From the NCBI GenBank assembly GCA_021413735.1, contig JAIOPV010000094.1, forward strand, positions 1 through 64,000: DNA of 64,000 nt. Reading direction: 5' to 3'. Below, in pieces: positions 9,073 through 17,237 of this stretch. Under the pieces are notes generated by a model. That model was not told the origin of the DNA, ran no database searches, and saw only the letters and a program-made list of their open reading frames with translations. Numbering within the stretch: the stretch's first letter is position 1; each line of letters begins with the position of its first letter. The DNA comes from Planctomycetota bacterium (lineage in GTDB: Bacteria; Planctomycetota; Planctomycetia; Gemmatales; Gemmataceae). A program made the position numbers and the translations under genes.

Positions 9073-10107
9073 TTATGGGTTCGTGAAGACTTCGCCGCCG
9101 GAACGTGTGCCCATTGAACGCCACGCAGTCACGTCGATGCCGTTGTTGAAGAACCGGATGCTCCCGTCGGCCATCGCCGCGTTCACGCCGTTGGTATGCC
9201 GACTTCGAGCCGCTGCGTGTGCCCCAATAGCGCTCTGGGTAAACCACGCACTGCCGCCAAGCGACAAGCACGGAGCCTTGTAAATCGTGTCTCCCTGATC
9301 GCCCGGGCACGGGCCGATTGGTCGATCGGTTGCCGAGGAATTCGGAGTCAGACTGACTGTGAATAGCGCCCCGCCCATGTTGCCGTAGATGACGCTCCCC
9401 ATCGGACCGCCCCATGTTCCTGGTTGAATCTGCGGACTGATCCCTTCGGACAACAACAAGGTATTCGAGGTTCCGTCGCCGATCTCGGTCAGCGAAGCAC
9501 TCCGGGATTTCACCGCTGCGGTCGAATCGACGCTCTGCCCAGTGGTCACAGCGAACACGCCCTTGCCCCACGGCCCGGCCGTCGAATCCGTGGCCGTCCC
9601 GTACATGTCGCCTGAAGCCGTACACGCCCGGTAGTTCCCGCGGATGAAGCCGTAGTCGGTGGAAGTTGTTTCGTTCTGGTATGGCCCGCCGTCGCTGGGA
9701 CAGAGGAAGGCGTTGATGACCGTTTGACGAGCCAAACGCTGATTGGCATCGTTCCCGATTGGCCCGTTGGAGCCTGGGTACGAAGCGACGAATGGGGTTT
9801 GGTTCAGCGTGGTGTAGAGGTTGTAAACGTTTCCCTGTTCGATGTACGGCAGGATCATCTGCGTCCAGGTGTAGGTGTCCCACATGTCGTACTTACGGCT
9901 GTACGGCATCGAGCCGCGAGAATCGTGGAAGGCATGGCAGGCGATGCCGAGTTGCTTGAGATTGTTCGAGCACTTGATGCGTGCTGCGGCCTCGCGGACC
10001 TTCTGCACGGCGGGGAGCAACAACCCGATCAGAATCGCGATAATTGCGATCACGACTAACAGTTCGATCAGCGTGAAACCACGCCGACGAGGGAGAAGCC
10101 CGTTCAT
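9073..10107 (-). CDS. DUF1559 protein with type IV prepilin-like N-terminus
   Basis: The 344-aa product begins with a class III prepilin-type signal ([20 protein letters not shown]), which predicts cleavage and N-methylation by a prepilin peptidase and a single hydrophobic helix. The helix is followed by [19 protein letters not shown], the DUF1559 opening, and the protein ends with the family motif [19 protein letters not shown]1559 proteins form very large paralogous families in planctomycetes; their role is not settled, perhaps surface or pseudopilus-like. The internal ATG at 10107 is chosen because the prepilin signal then starts properly. It is followed by a lipoprotein gene 15 bases downstream. 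Confidence 0.9.
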   Translation of the reverse strand: MNGLLPRRRGFTLIELLVVIAIIAILIGLLLPAVQKVREAAARIKCSNNLKQLGIACHAFHDSRGSMPYSRKYDMWDTYTWTQMILPYIEQGNVYNLYTTLNQTPFVASYPGSNGPIGNDANQRLARQTVINAFLCPSDGGPYQNETTSTDYGFIRGNYRACTASGDMYGTATDSTAGPWGKGVFAVTTGQSVDSTAAVKSRSASLTEIGDGTSNTLLLSEGISPQIQPGTWGGPMGSVIYGNMGGALFTVSLTPNSSATDRPIGPCPGDQGDTIYKAPCLSLGGSAWFTQSAIGAHAAARSRHTNGVNAAMADGSIRFFNNGIDVTAWRSMGTRSGGEVFTNP

Positions 10108-10222
10108 GGGGAAACCCCGGAGAGAATGAGATGGAAAGAAGGTGGACGATGTGGGCGAACTGCCCAGGCGAATCAACTTCAACGGAAGAATACTGGCACC
10201 ACGATCACGAGGCAAGAGAATT

Positions 10223-10251
10223 TTTAAATTGTGTTTACTAAATACAGTTAA
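10223..10251 (-). promoter_or_regulatory. Candidate sigma70-like promoter for the DUF1559 gene
   Basis: On the minus strand TTAACT and TTTAAA are separated by 17 bases in an unusually A+T-rich patch, about 115 bases upstream of the start at 10107. Each hexamer matches consensus at four of six positions. Confidence 0.35.
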
Positions 10252-10328
10252 GAAAGTTTCAGGCCGCATTTCAAGGGAATTCTGCATCCCCTGGCCGATT
10301 GCTGACCGGGGCTGAGGGTCGGAGAATG

Positions 10329-10357
10329 AAAAAACCACAGGGATTACCCCCGTGGTT
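10329..10357 (-). terminator. Rho-independent terminator after the pirin gene (family-A-like core)
   Basis: On the minus strand AACCACGGGGG pairs with CCCTGTGGTT and is followed directly by TTTTTT. It lies 22 bases after the pirin stop codon. The stem resembles the inner part of repeat family A. Confidence 0.75.
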
Positions 10358-10378
10358 CACAAAGCTCTCGCAACAGGG

Positions 10379-11077
10379 TCACTTCAGGTCGAACAGCAGC
10401 ACGTCACTCGCTTCATCGCCGGTCACGCGGATCGTGGTTTCAGCCTCGATCGCGACCGCATCGCCTGCGTTCAACTTCGTGCCGTTGACCGTCGCTACCC
10501 CCGTGGCCACATGCACAAATGCCGCACGACCGGACTTCAGTTCGTGGGTCACCGTTTGCCCGGTGGTCAGGTGTGTCTGATAGACGCGAGCATCCTGATG
10601 AATCAGCAGCGAACCCGCCTCGGCTCCTGGGGACGCAATCAGTCGCAACTTCCCGGCCTTCTCGGAATCCGCAAAGAGCTTCTGCCCATAACTTGGCGTG
10701 TGTCCCTTGCGATCCGGGAACAGCCAGATTTGCAGCAGATGAACCGCTTCCGTGTCGGATGGGTTGAACTCGCTGTGCGTGATGCCCGTGCCCGCTGTCA
10801 TCACCTGCCATTCGCCGGGGTGAATCACTTCGCCGTTGCCCATGCTGTCGCGGTGTTCGAGTTGCCCGCTGAGCACGCAAGTCAGGATTTCCATGTCCCG
10901 GTGCGGGTGCGTCGGGAAGCCGCCACCAGCCGCGACGCGGTCATCGTTGATAACGCGCAGTGTGCGAAACTGATGACGCTTTGGATCGAAGTAATCGCCG
11001 AACGAGAACGTGTGTTTGCTGTCGAGCCAGCCGATGTTCGTGGTGCCGCGGTCGGTGCCCTTGTAAAGCGTGAGCAT
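10379..11077 (-). CDS. Pirin family protein (cupin)
   Basis: The 232-aa length is normal for pirins. The four metal ligands of the family are present: His57 and His59 in FPTHPHRDME, His101 and Glu103 in GITHSEFN. Bacterial pirins bind iron; some act as quercetin 2,3-dioxygenases and others regulate metabolic enzymes, so the exact role here is open. The protein is cytoplasmic, with no signal peptide. The ATG at 11077 (MLTLYKGTDRG) matches usual pirin N-termini; the longer in-frame extension is Trp/Arg-rich and looks untranslated. A terminator follows the stop. The neighbouring PepSY gene is upstream on the same strand with a 70-bp gap. Confidence 0.9.
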   Translation of the reverse strand: MLTLYKGTDRGTTNIGWLDSKHTFSFGDYFDPKRHQFRTLRVINDDRVAAGGGFPTHPHRDMEILTCVLSGQLEHRDSMGNGEVIHPGEWQVMTAGTGITHSEFNPSDTEAVHLLQIWLFPDRKGHTPSYGQKLFADSEKAGKLRLIASPGAEAGSLLIHQDARVYQTHLTTGQTVTHELKSGRAAFVHVATGVATVNGTKLNAGDAVAIEAETTIRVTGDEASDVLLFDLK

Positions 11078-11147
11078 TGGGAAACCCTGTGGTATCGCCC
11101 ATGTCCATTGGCGACACCATTGGATACCGCTCCAAGACCGCCGGCTT

Positions 11148-12194
11148 TCAGCGAGCGCCCGTGGCCAGCATCTCGTGCATTCCCACACCGAGGTAGATTG
11201 CGATTGCGATACTCAGCACGAGGATGACGAATCCGAACACGCGAGTCGCCTTGATCTGCCACCACATGAAGATGCCGGAGATGCCCCAAAAGACCATCAC
11301 GAACGCCATCACATCGACGATCACGGTCCAGAACCATTTCACGTTCCGTTCGCCCGGATAAACGTGCGTCTGGTGCAATCGTGTCAGAAATCGGCGGTTC
11401 GACAACTCCTCAGGTGCTGGCACTTCCTCAGCGAGTTTTCCACTCACGGTTCCAGTCTGAGCGTTGTACGTGACGACCCACGTTTTCGACCCATCGGACA
11501 TATTGAAGGTCAGATCGGGCACGCTCGTGACGGTGACCTCACCGCCCGGAAAGCCTGTCCGTTCGAGGATCGTCGGCACGGCAGCTTTCACGCGGTCATG
11601 CAACGGCGATTCAACCAACGACTCGGCAGGCGGAACAGGTCGTGGGTTCGTGCCCTTTTCGGGGCGACCAGCTTTCGGCGTGATTGCTTTCGCTCCTCCG
11701 ATGGCAAACGGAGCTTTTTCGGTCGATGGAACTGGCGTTGGCACAAGCACACGACTTCGCACAGTGCCACCGCCACCAGTTGCATCGAAGAGCAACGACA
11801 CTTCGCGCCCGTCGGCCTTGACCGTGGCGAAGGCAAACTCGCGGTTGTATTTCACTTTCTCTGACTGCACGAGTTGGTAATCGACCGGCGGGGTCGATCG
11901 GGTTCGGAGAGCCGTGACGACTTGCTGCGCGATCTCGGTGGGCGACGGCACATTCTCCATTGGCGTTCCGACAAGTTCCGACCGGCTGAATGTGGCGGTC
12001 GGGGCGTCGGCGAATGCTTCTGGGTGATTGAAGAGGAAGCCCGTGGCACCATACATGATGGCCCACGGGAGCAGGAACAGACCGAGGTAGAGGTGTCCAC
12101 GACGGACAACATGCATCACGCGCTTCCGCAGCGGACGCAAAGTGGTCGTGGGTTGTTCCGTCGCATCCGTGGGCTTCGGTTCAGCAACACTCAT
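11148..12194 (-). CDS. PepSY-associated membrane protein
   Basis: The 348-aa product has one membrane helix near the N-terminus (LYLGLFLLPWAIMYGATGF) and two at the C-terminus (from WTVIVDVMAFVMVFW and from VFGFVILVLSIAIAIYLGVG). A periplasmic PepSY-like region lies between them, ending near VTYNAQTGTVSGKL. The arrangement matches PepSY-TM proteins, some of which act in iron or siderophore handling (family knowledge; no such genes adjoin here apart from hemP about 1.4 kb away). The ATG at 12194 has GGAGAG upstream and avoids overlap with the preceding DUF1559 gene, which ends 19 bases before it. Confidence 0.75.
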   Translation of the reverse strand: MSVAEPKPTDATEQPTTTLRPLRKRVMHVVRRGHLYLGLFLLPWAIMYGATGFLFNHPEAFADAPTATFSRSELVGTPMENVPSPTEIAQQVVTALRTRSTPPVDYQLVQSEKVKYNREFAFATVKADGREVSLLFDATGGGGTVRSRVLVPTPVPSTEKAPFAIGGAKAITPKAGRPEKGTNPRPVPPAESLVESPLHDRVKAAVPTILERTGFPGGEVTVTSVPDLTFNMSDGSKTWVVTYNAQTGTVSGKLAEEVPAPEELSNRRFLTRLHQTHVYPGERNVKWFWTVIVDVMAFVMVFWGISGIFMWWQIKATRVFGFVILVLSIAIAIYLGVGMHEMLATGAR

Positions 12195-12213
12195 CACACA
12201 TCTCTCCGATCGC

Positions 12214-13242
12214 TTACCAATCGTTGCCGAGAACCTCACCGCCGGCTCGTGTCGAAAGTCCGCGCCACGTCGCGAGCGTGATCGAGTTGTTCACGAATCG
12301 CACGGAACCGTCCATGAGCACCGTATTGACGCCGTTCGTGTGGAAACTGCGCGACGTCACCGCTGCGTAGGTATCGCCCAGATTCGTTTCGGTTGCGGAG
12401 ATAAAGTCTACATCCGACCCGGAGTAGGAGACGAGCGTATTCGGTGTGAAAACGGCCGTGAACCCCGTTTCGTGAACCTTTCCATCGACCCATTCGACGT
12501 GCGTGTTCTTCGTGGGGTCGAACGCGGCGAGTGTGCAACCCGACAGGCCCAGCGGCGGCGATGCTGAGATAGCACTTGCCGAGGTCGGCAGCGTGGCCGG
12601 TGGCGTGTACGTCATGGTGTTGGTCGCGCCAGACACGCGAGTTGTGTAGCCCTTCACTTCCGAGAGGGCCAGCGTGTTGCTCATGCCATCGGTGAAGTCG
12701 CCGGGCTTCAGCATCGTGTTGGGACCGAAGGCTCCATTACCCGCTCGCATTCCGGAGCTTTTGTTCGTGAGCACGGCGAACGTCCCGAGATTCGTGGCGT
12801 AGTTCAAAGTCCAGTTCTTGTTCGGATTGGTACCCGTGGGATCGGTGCCGCTGCCCTTGTCGTTAATCTCACTGGGGCAAATGTAGGTTCCAACTCGTTT
12901 GGAACTGATGCCAACCTGCGTGCTGTACGGTTGGCTGAAGTCGATGCCTTTGAACAGGCTCTCTTGCTCGATGAACGGAAGGATGCGGGACAGCGTGGAC
13001 CACGCAACGGTCGCGGTCACGGTGGAACCGTTGTAGGTGTAGATGCCGTTCGGGGGTAAGCCGGCGTTTGTGTCCATGTAGCCGTGCATCGCAAGCCCGA
13101 CTTGCTTCATGTTGTTCGCACATTTGATGCGTGCGGCCGCTTCTCGAACCTTCTGCACTGCGGGGAGCAGCAACCCAATGAGAATCGCGATGATTGCGAT
13201 CACCACGAGCAATTCGATCAGGGTAAACGCAGTCCGGCGCAT
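12214..13242 (-). CDS. DUF1559 protein with type IV prepilin-like N-terminus
   Basis: This 342-aa paralogue of the gene at 9073 begins [18 protein letters not shown], a clean prepilin signal, followed by [19 protein letters not shown]. It ends with the family motif [16 protein letters not shown]. The middle contains the usual pieces: [14 protein letters not shown] and [13 protein letters not shown]. The PepSY gene starts 19 bases downstream, suggesting co-transcription. A promoter with a perfect TTGACA lies about 200 bases upstream. Confidence 0.9.
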   Translation of the reverse strand: MRRTAFTLIELLVVIAIIAILIGLLLPAVQKVREAAARIKCANNMKQVGLAMHGYMDTNAGLPPNGIYTYNGSTVTATVAWSTLSRILPFIEQESLFKGIDFSQPYSTQVGISSKRVGTYICPSEINDKGSGTDPTGTNPNKNWTLNYATNLGTFAVLTNKSSGMRAGNGAFGPNTMLKPGDFTDGMSNTLALSEVKGYTTRVSGATNTMTYTPPATLPTSASAISASPPLGLSGCTLAAFDPTKNTHVEWVDGKVHETGFTAVFTPNTLVSYSGSDVDFISATETNLGDTYAAVTSRSFHTNGVNTVLMDGSVRFVNNSITLATWRGLSTRAGGEVLGNDW

Positions 13243-13554
13243 AGCCAGGCTCCATCGGGAGGGTGGAGGGTGGGAATGAGCCGCGTTGCGACGGATGGTG
13301 AGCGATCGGCAGGTGGGATTATGGCCGGTCGCGATCCCGAGCGTTGGCGGAGCAGGCTCCCAGTCCGATCTTGCAGACTGGATTCTTGATGAGACAAAAT
13401 CTCAACAAGTGACTTTACATTATTCGCCAATGAGCTACTGTCAAGCACACAGCGAAAAATCGTCCTGATCAGCAGCGGTTTCCAGAAGTCGCCCGATTGC
13501 AGGGCAGTTGTTGACACGGCATCTCAGGATGTCGGAGCGAGAAGGGAATGTGAA
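13243..13554. other. Divergent intergenic region between a DUF1559 gene and hemP
   Basis: About 310 bases without a convincing gene. It holds the candidate minus-strand promoter at 13417-13444 and, just downstream of it on that strand, a small palindrome GAGACAAAATCTC at 13391-13403 that could be an operator. I found no recognisable Fur-type box despite the hemP gene. Confidence 0.5.
13417..13444 (-). promoter_or_regulatory. Candidate promoter for the DUF1559-PepSY unit
   Basis: On the minus strand a perfect TTGACA (13439-13444) is followed 16 bases later by TAATGT (13417-13422). The -35 box is strong and the -10 weak. Confidence 0.4.
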
Positions 13555-13725
13555 ATGGCCGACCCCGAGCCCGACGAGGTTGAGGAAACGCTATCCAATC
13601 AACCGCAGAAGGTGCTGCGTGCGGAGGAATTGTTTGGTGAGAGTCGCGAGATCTGGATCGAGCTCGACGGCGTCCGCTATCGCTTGCGGATCACTCGCCG
13701 AGGTAAGCTGATTTTGCAGAAGTAA
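13555..13725 (+). CDS. hemP: Hemin uptake protein HemP family, 56 aa
   Basis: This short gene encodes 56 residues ending REIWIELDGVRYRLRITRRG then KLILQK. That is the signature of the HemP family, whose members are about 40-70 aa and carry a conserved YRLRxTRxxKLIL tail. HemP is linked to haem or iron uptake in several bacteria and acts in the cytoplasm, in some species as an activator of haem-uptake genes. The acidic N-terminal half (DPEPDEVEET) is variable in the family. The ATG at 13555 is preceded by GAAGGG. No haem receptor or transporter gene is adjacent, so it is an orphan here. Confidence 0.85.
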   Translation: MADPEPDEVEETLSNQPQKVLRAEELFGESREIWIELDGVRYRLRITRRGKLILQK

Positions 13726-13748
13726 AACGAAGACGAAGAACGAAGAGG

Positions 13749-13953
13749 AGCCACGGATGAAACACGGATAAGACACGGATAAGACAAGACAAAATCGCCG
13801 CACGATCAAACACGATCGAACCAGAAGACTGAGTTGAAAACACTGGATTCTGTCTGAATCGTGTCTTTGATCGGTTTTGATCGTGCGGCCAACAAATCCT
13901 CTGATTTCTTCGTCTTGGTCTTATCCGTGTTTCATCCGTGTTCATCCGTGGCT
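13749..13953. repeat. Long inverted repeat, family D copy 1
   Basis: A 205-base region folds back on itself. The outer arms are built from repeats of ACACGGATAAGAC and its complement, and the inner arms from CGCCGCACGATCAAA and its complement. It fills the gap between the convergent hemP and prmC genes. The inner arm recurs in the element at 41329-41500. Confidence 0.7.
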
Positions 13954-13963
13954 ATGTCTTTGT

Positions 13964-14848
13964 CTACTTCTTCTTCGCCGTCACGACGCGAGTGAGTTTC
14001 GCGTCGTCCTTCAGGGTCGGCCCCACTTCCAGTTCCGCATGTTCCGCAAGAAGTGCCCGCACGTCTGCGTCCTGCGTCGCACCGATTTCGAGCAAGAGTT
14101 TGCCGCCAGGCTTGAGGAACGGGCCCACCGCTGCCGCAATTCTGCGATAGAAGATCAACCCATCTGCGCCGCCATCGAGAGCGACACGCGGTTCGTGATC
14201 GCGCACATCCGAAGCGAGCGCCGCAAACTCGTTCGCTGCGATGTACGGCGGATTGCTCGCGATCAGGTCGAAGGTGCTTCCACTCGGCAGCGGAGCGAAG
14301 AGATCGCCTTGCAGGAACGTCATTCGATCAGCGACGCCATGCTTCGCGGCGTTTCGCTTTGCCACGGCGAGTGCATCGGGCGAGATATCGACAGCCGTAA
14401 CGTGCGAGTCTTTTTTCTGGTGGGCGATGCTGATGCCGATGCACCCGGAACCGGTGCCGAGGTCGAGAACCGCTGGTGCGGTTCTCGATTTCAGGAATGC
14501 CAGCGCGTCGGCGACGAGCGTTTCGGTTTCGGGTCGCGGCACCAGCACGGCCGGCGACACCTCAAACGTCAGCAAGTAGAAGTCGCGATAGCCGACGAGG
14601 TACGCGACGGGCCAACCCGCGACGCGACGGTGAATGAGTTCTTTGAAGCGGGTGCGGTCGGCTTCGGACGGCTGCTGATCGAAGTTGACGAGGAGATCGA
14701 CTTTCTTGCAGTTGAGAACGTGTGCGAGGAGAATTTGGGCGTCGGTTTTGGGGTTCTCGATGCCCTTCTTCGCGAGGAAATCGGTGGTCCAGAGGAGCAG
14801 CGCTTTGATGGTCCAGACGGTGGGAATTTGCGGTGCGGCGTCAGCCAT
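13964..14848 (-). CDS. prmC: Peptide chain release factor N5-glutamine methyltransferase
   Basis: PrmC methylates the glutamine of the GGQ motif in release factors RF1/RF2 using S-adenosylmethionine. The 294-aa product is of normal length and has an N-terminal helical region, VPRPETETLV, the SAM-binding motif VLDLGTGSGCIG and the substrate-glutamine motif ASNPPYIA. All are diagnostic. The ATG at 14848 is preferred to the TTG 21 bases upstream. The gene sits behind prfA, its substrate's gene, as in many bacteria, but one unknown gene separates them. Confidence 0.95.
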   Translation of the reverse strand: MADAAPQIPTVWTIKALLLWTTDFLAKKGIENPKTDAQILLAHVLNCKKVDLLVNFDQQPSEADRTRFKELIHRRVAGWPVAYLVGYRDFYLLTFEVSPAVLVPRPETETLVADALAFLKSRTAPAVLDLGTGSGCIGISIAHQKKDSHVTAVDISPDALAVAKRNAAKHGVADRMTFLQGDLFAPLPSGSTFDLIASNPPYIAANEFAALASDVRDHEPRVALDGGADGLIFYRRIAAAVGPFLKPGGKLLLEIGATQDADVRALLAEHAELEVGPTLKDDAKLTRVVTAKKK

Positions 14849-14939
14849 GAATCCGTTCTCGTGTGACAATCGCGTCGCCGCGACCCGAAGGGGAGCGTGA
14901 GGTTATTATGCAGCGAAGGTGAACGGAGTGACAGGGCAG

Positions 14940-15365
14940 TTAGGGTGGTCTCCATTTCCCCGTGGAGACAAACCCTGTCTGCGGTTCCCACGTCTCCAAC
15001 TGTTCCGCTTTTCCTGAGAAATGCGCATAGTAAGATTCGTCAGCTGGCAGCCTCAGTTCCACGATCACAGTTTTCACAACACATATTAGCGATTCCCAAG
15101 TGACGAATCGGTCTGGGACTCCCGCACGCACTCGCAGCCGATGAACTCCCTCACACGGATGATGGATGTCCAACCACCCCAGCACGATGTGTACGGGACC
15201 GCCTTCGAGCAAGAACGCAGGCAATTCGGCGGCTTCGGGAAGCGACTCCGTGTCACTACTTGCACCCAACGCAAAGGACAGGCTGGAAGCGGATTTGAAC
15301 TCCAACTTTGCCGTCAAACCGAGAATGGTGAAGCCATCGCCGACGTTCCACCGCGAAGTGTCCAT
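14940..15365 (-). CDS. Unknown 141-aa protein between prfA and prmC
   Basis: No family is recognised. The protein is soluble-looking, without signal peptide or membrane helix, and rich in beta-prone segments (HIVLGWLDIHH, TVIVELRLP). Evidence that it is a real gene: its ATG at 15365 has GGGGAG nine bases upstream, it is 26 bases downstream of prfA on the same strand, and no competing gene exists there. It may be translated from the same transcript as rpmE and prfA. Confidence 0.6.
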   Translation of the reverse strand: MDTSRWNVGDGFTILGLTAKLEFKSASSLSFALGASSDTESLPEAAELPAFLLEGGPVHIVLGWLDIHHPCEGVHRLRVRAGVPDRFVTWESLICVVKTVIVELRLPADESYYAHFSGKAEQLETWEPQTGFVSTGKWRPP

Positions 15366-15391
15366 GTCACGCGCTCCCCTACGGGTTGCGG

Positions 15392-16474
15392 CTACGCAGA
15401 CGCGGTTGCCGCCGCGAGTCGTTGCTTCTTCGCCTCGGCTCGCATCGGCGTAATCATCTCGTCGAGGTTGCCGTTCATGATCGCGTCGAGATGGTACACA
15501 CTCAACTCAATGCGGTGATCCGTGCAGCGATTCTGCGGGAAGTTGTACGTCCGGATGCGTTCGTTGCGGTCGCCGCCGCCGATCTGGTTCTTCCGCAGCG
15601 CCGATCGTTCCGCGTGCAACTTCTCGACCTGCCGCTCGAAGATTCGCGTTCGCAGAACACGCATCGCCTGCTCGCGGTTCTTGTGCTGGCTCCGCCCATC
15701 CTGACACTTCACTTCAATCTGGTCCGGCGTGTTCTTCTTGTACCAGATGCGAACCGCCGACTCCGTCTTGTTGACGTGCTGACCACCAGCGCCGCCCGCC
15801 CGCATCGTTTCCCATTCGATGTCGTTCATGTTGATCGACACCTGAACGTCGTCCGGTTCCGGCAACACAGCCACCGTCGCCAACGACGTGTGAATGCGAC
15901 CCTGCGTTTCGGTCGCCGGCACTCGCTGCACGCGATGCCCGCCAGACTCGTAACGCAAGAACTGATACACGTCGTCGCCGGTGATGCCGAAGGTGATTTC
16001 CTTGAAGCCGCCTGCCTCGCCGGGGCTGTGCCCAATCTCCTCGATGCTCCAGCCCTTCGTGCGGGCGTAACGCGAGTACATCTCGTAGAGGTTGCCCGCG
16101 AACAGCGCGGCTTCGTCGCCACCGGTGCCAGCCCGGATTTCGACGATCAGCTTCGAGAAATCTTCCAGGGGATCGGTGAGGAATTGATCTTCGAGCTTCG
16201 TGTACAGCGCTTCTCGCTTCGGCTTGAGTGTCGCGAGTTCTTCTACTCCCATCGCCCGCATTTCGGGATCTGTCCCCGCGGCGATGGCCTCGGCTTCCTT
16301 GATCGCTTCGTCGAGCTTGAGCAGTTCGAGATATGGCTCGATGAGCTTGGCGAGCGCCCCGCGTTCTTTGCCGATCGCGTTGGAGCGCGTCGGATTCGTG
16401 GCGACTGCGGGGTCGTAGAGTTGTTGTTCGAGGTCGCGATAGTGCGCGAGCTTCTGTTCCAAGGCTTCGAACAT
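15392..16474 (-). CDS. prfA: Peptide chain release factor 1
   Basis: RF1 recognises UAA and UAG stop codons and triggers peptide release on the ribosome. The 360-aa product is full length. It has the catalytic GGQ in AGGQHVNKTESAVR (about residue 227) and, before it, a peptide-anticodon-type region (GGHRVQRVPATETQGR). The C-terminal RTYNFPQNRCTDHRI and basic tail are also typical. The internal ATG at 16474 (MFEALEQKL) matches RF1 N-termini; the in-frame extension upstream is not RF1-like. rpmE lies upstream on the same strand. Confidence 0.97.
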   Translation of the reverse strand: MFEALEQKLAHYRDLEQQLYDPAVATNPTRSNAIGKERGALAKLIEPYLELLKLDEAIKEAEAIAAGTDPEMRAMGVEELATLKPKREALYTKLEDQFLTDPLEDFSKLIVEIRAGTGGDEAALFAGNLYEMYSRYARTKGWSIEEIGHSPGEAGGFKEITFGITGDDVYQFLRYESGGHRVQRVPATETQGRIHTSLATVAVLPEPDDVQVSINMNDIEWETMRAGGAGGQHVNKTESAVRIWYKKNTPDQIEVKCQDGRSQHKNREQAMRVLRTRIFERQVEKLHAERSALRKNQIGGGDRNERIRTYNFPQNRCTDHRIELSVYHLDAIMNGNLDEMITPMRAEAKKQRLAAATASA

Positions 16475-16620
16475 GGTCGTTGTGTTTCGTGTTGGGTGTT
16501 TTGTGTTGAGTTGAAAGACAGCCGCCCCGGGCGGTGACCGGTTGGTCATCGCTAACGAAATCCGCCTGATCCGGGGAACGGTGCCATCCAATCACCTCAA
16601 CACGAAACACCAAACCCGAC

Positions 16621-16884
16621 TTACGACTTCGTGCCGTACTTCGTGTTCTTGTACTTGTCCTGGAACTTCTGCACGCGGCCGGTCGTGTCGAGGAGCTTCA
16701 TCTTGCCCGTGAAGAACGGATGGCTCGCGCTCGAAATTTCCAGCTTGTACAGCGGGTATTCCTTGCCGTCGGTCCACTTGATCGTGTCGTCGGTTTCGAC
16801 GCTCGACCGCGTGAGGAACGAGAAGTTCGCTGCCGCGTCCTGGAACACGACCTCGCGGTAATTCGGGTGAATGCCCTTCTGCAT
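16621..16884 (-). CDS. rpmE: Ribosomal protein bL31, type B
   Basis: The 87-aa product begins [16 protein letters not shown] and contains [20 protein letters not shown] and [11 protein letters not shown], typical of bL31. The CxxC zinc motifs of type A are missing, so this is the zinc-independent type B form. The start at 16884 has GGAG eight bases upstream, while the extra 14 residues of the longer frame are not bL31-like. It heads a minus-strand group rpmE-prfA-X-prmC. Confidence 0.93.
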   Translation of the reverse strand: MQKGIHPNYREVVFQDAAANFSFLTRSSVETDDTIKWTDGKEYPLYKLEISSASHPFFTGKMKLLDTTGRVQKFQDKYKNTKYGTKS

Positions 16885-17237
16885 GACTTTCGCTCCGGTA
16901 GGCTGAGTTTTGGTGGAAACCATCAATTTAGAAGCGTTCGCTTAACACGACAACGGCGATTCACCGCTCGAACTGCGTTCCGCAACAGATTATTTCGTCG
17001 CAAAACCAATTGTAATAGACTATTATGACGAACTTGAAGATCGTCTATTGACCCGATTACGTTGCCCCTCGTTGGGGTATAATGATGCGACTGCGCCGGG
17101 AGATCAGGCTCGATGTCGGATTCGCGATGTCTGGAAACTGGACTTCTTGCCAGAAATAACTTACGGTTCAGTGACATTTTCTCGGAACTCTATCCCGGTT
17201 GGTTCCGTCCACTCCGCCGGGGCAAGGTCGGCTCTCC
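16885..17237. other. Divergent intergenic region between rpmE and the kinase-tubulin gene
   Basis: About 350 bases with no convincing gene. The central part (16985-17045) is A+T-rich and probably holds the rpmE promoter on the minus strand, though I could not fix its boxes. The plus-strand -10 element at 17078 is described separately. Confidence 0.5.
17048..17083 (+). promoter_or_regulatory. Promoter-like sequence for the kinase-tubulin gene
   Basis: A perfect TATAAT at 17078-17083 lies 155 bases before the start. TTGACC at 17048 is 24 bases away, longer than the usual 16-18, so the true -35 may be the TTACGT nearer the -10. Confidence 0.4.

Noticed and set aside
13218-13517. Minus-strand 99-codon frame upstream of the DUF1559 gene
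   Set aside because: It spans the candidate promoter, overlaps the DUF1559 start in another frame and has no recognisable product.
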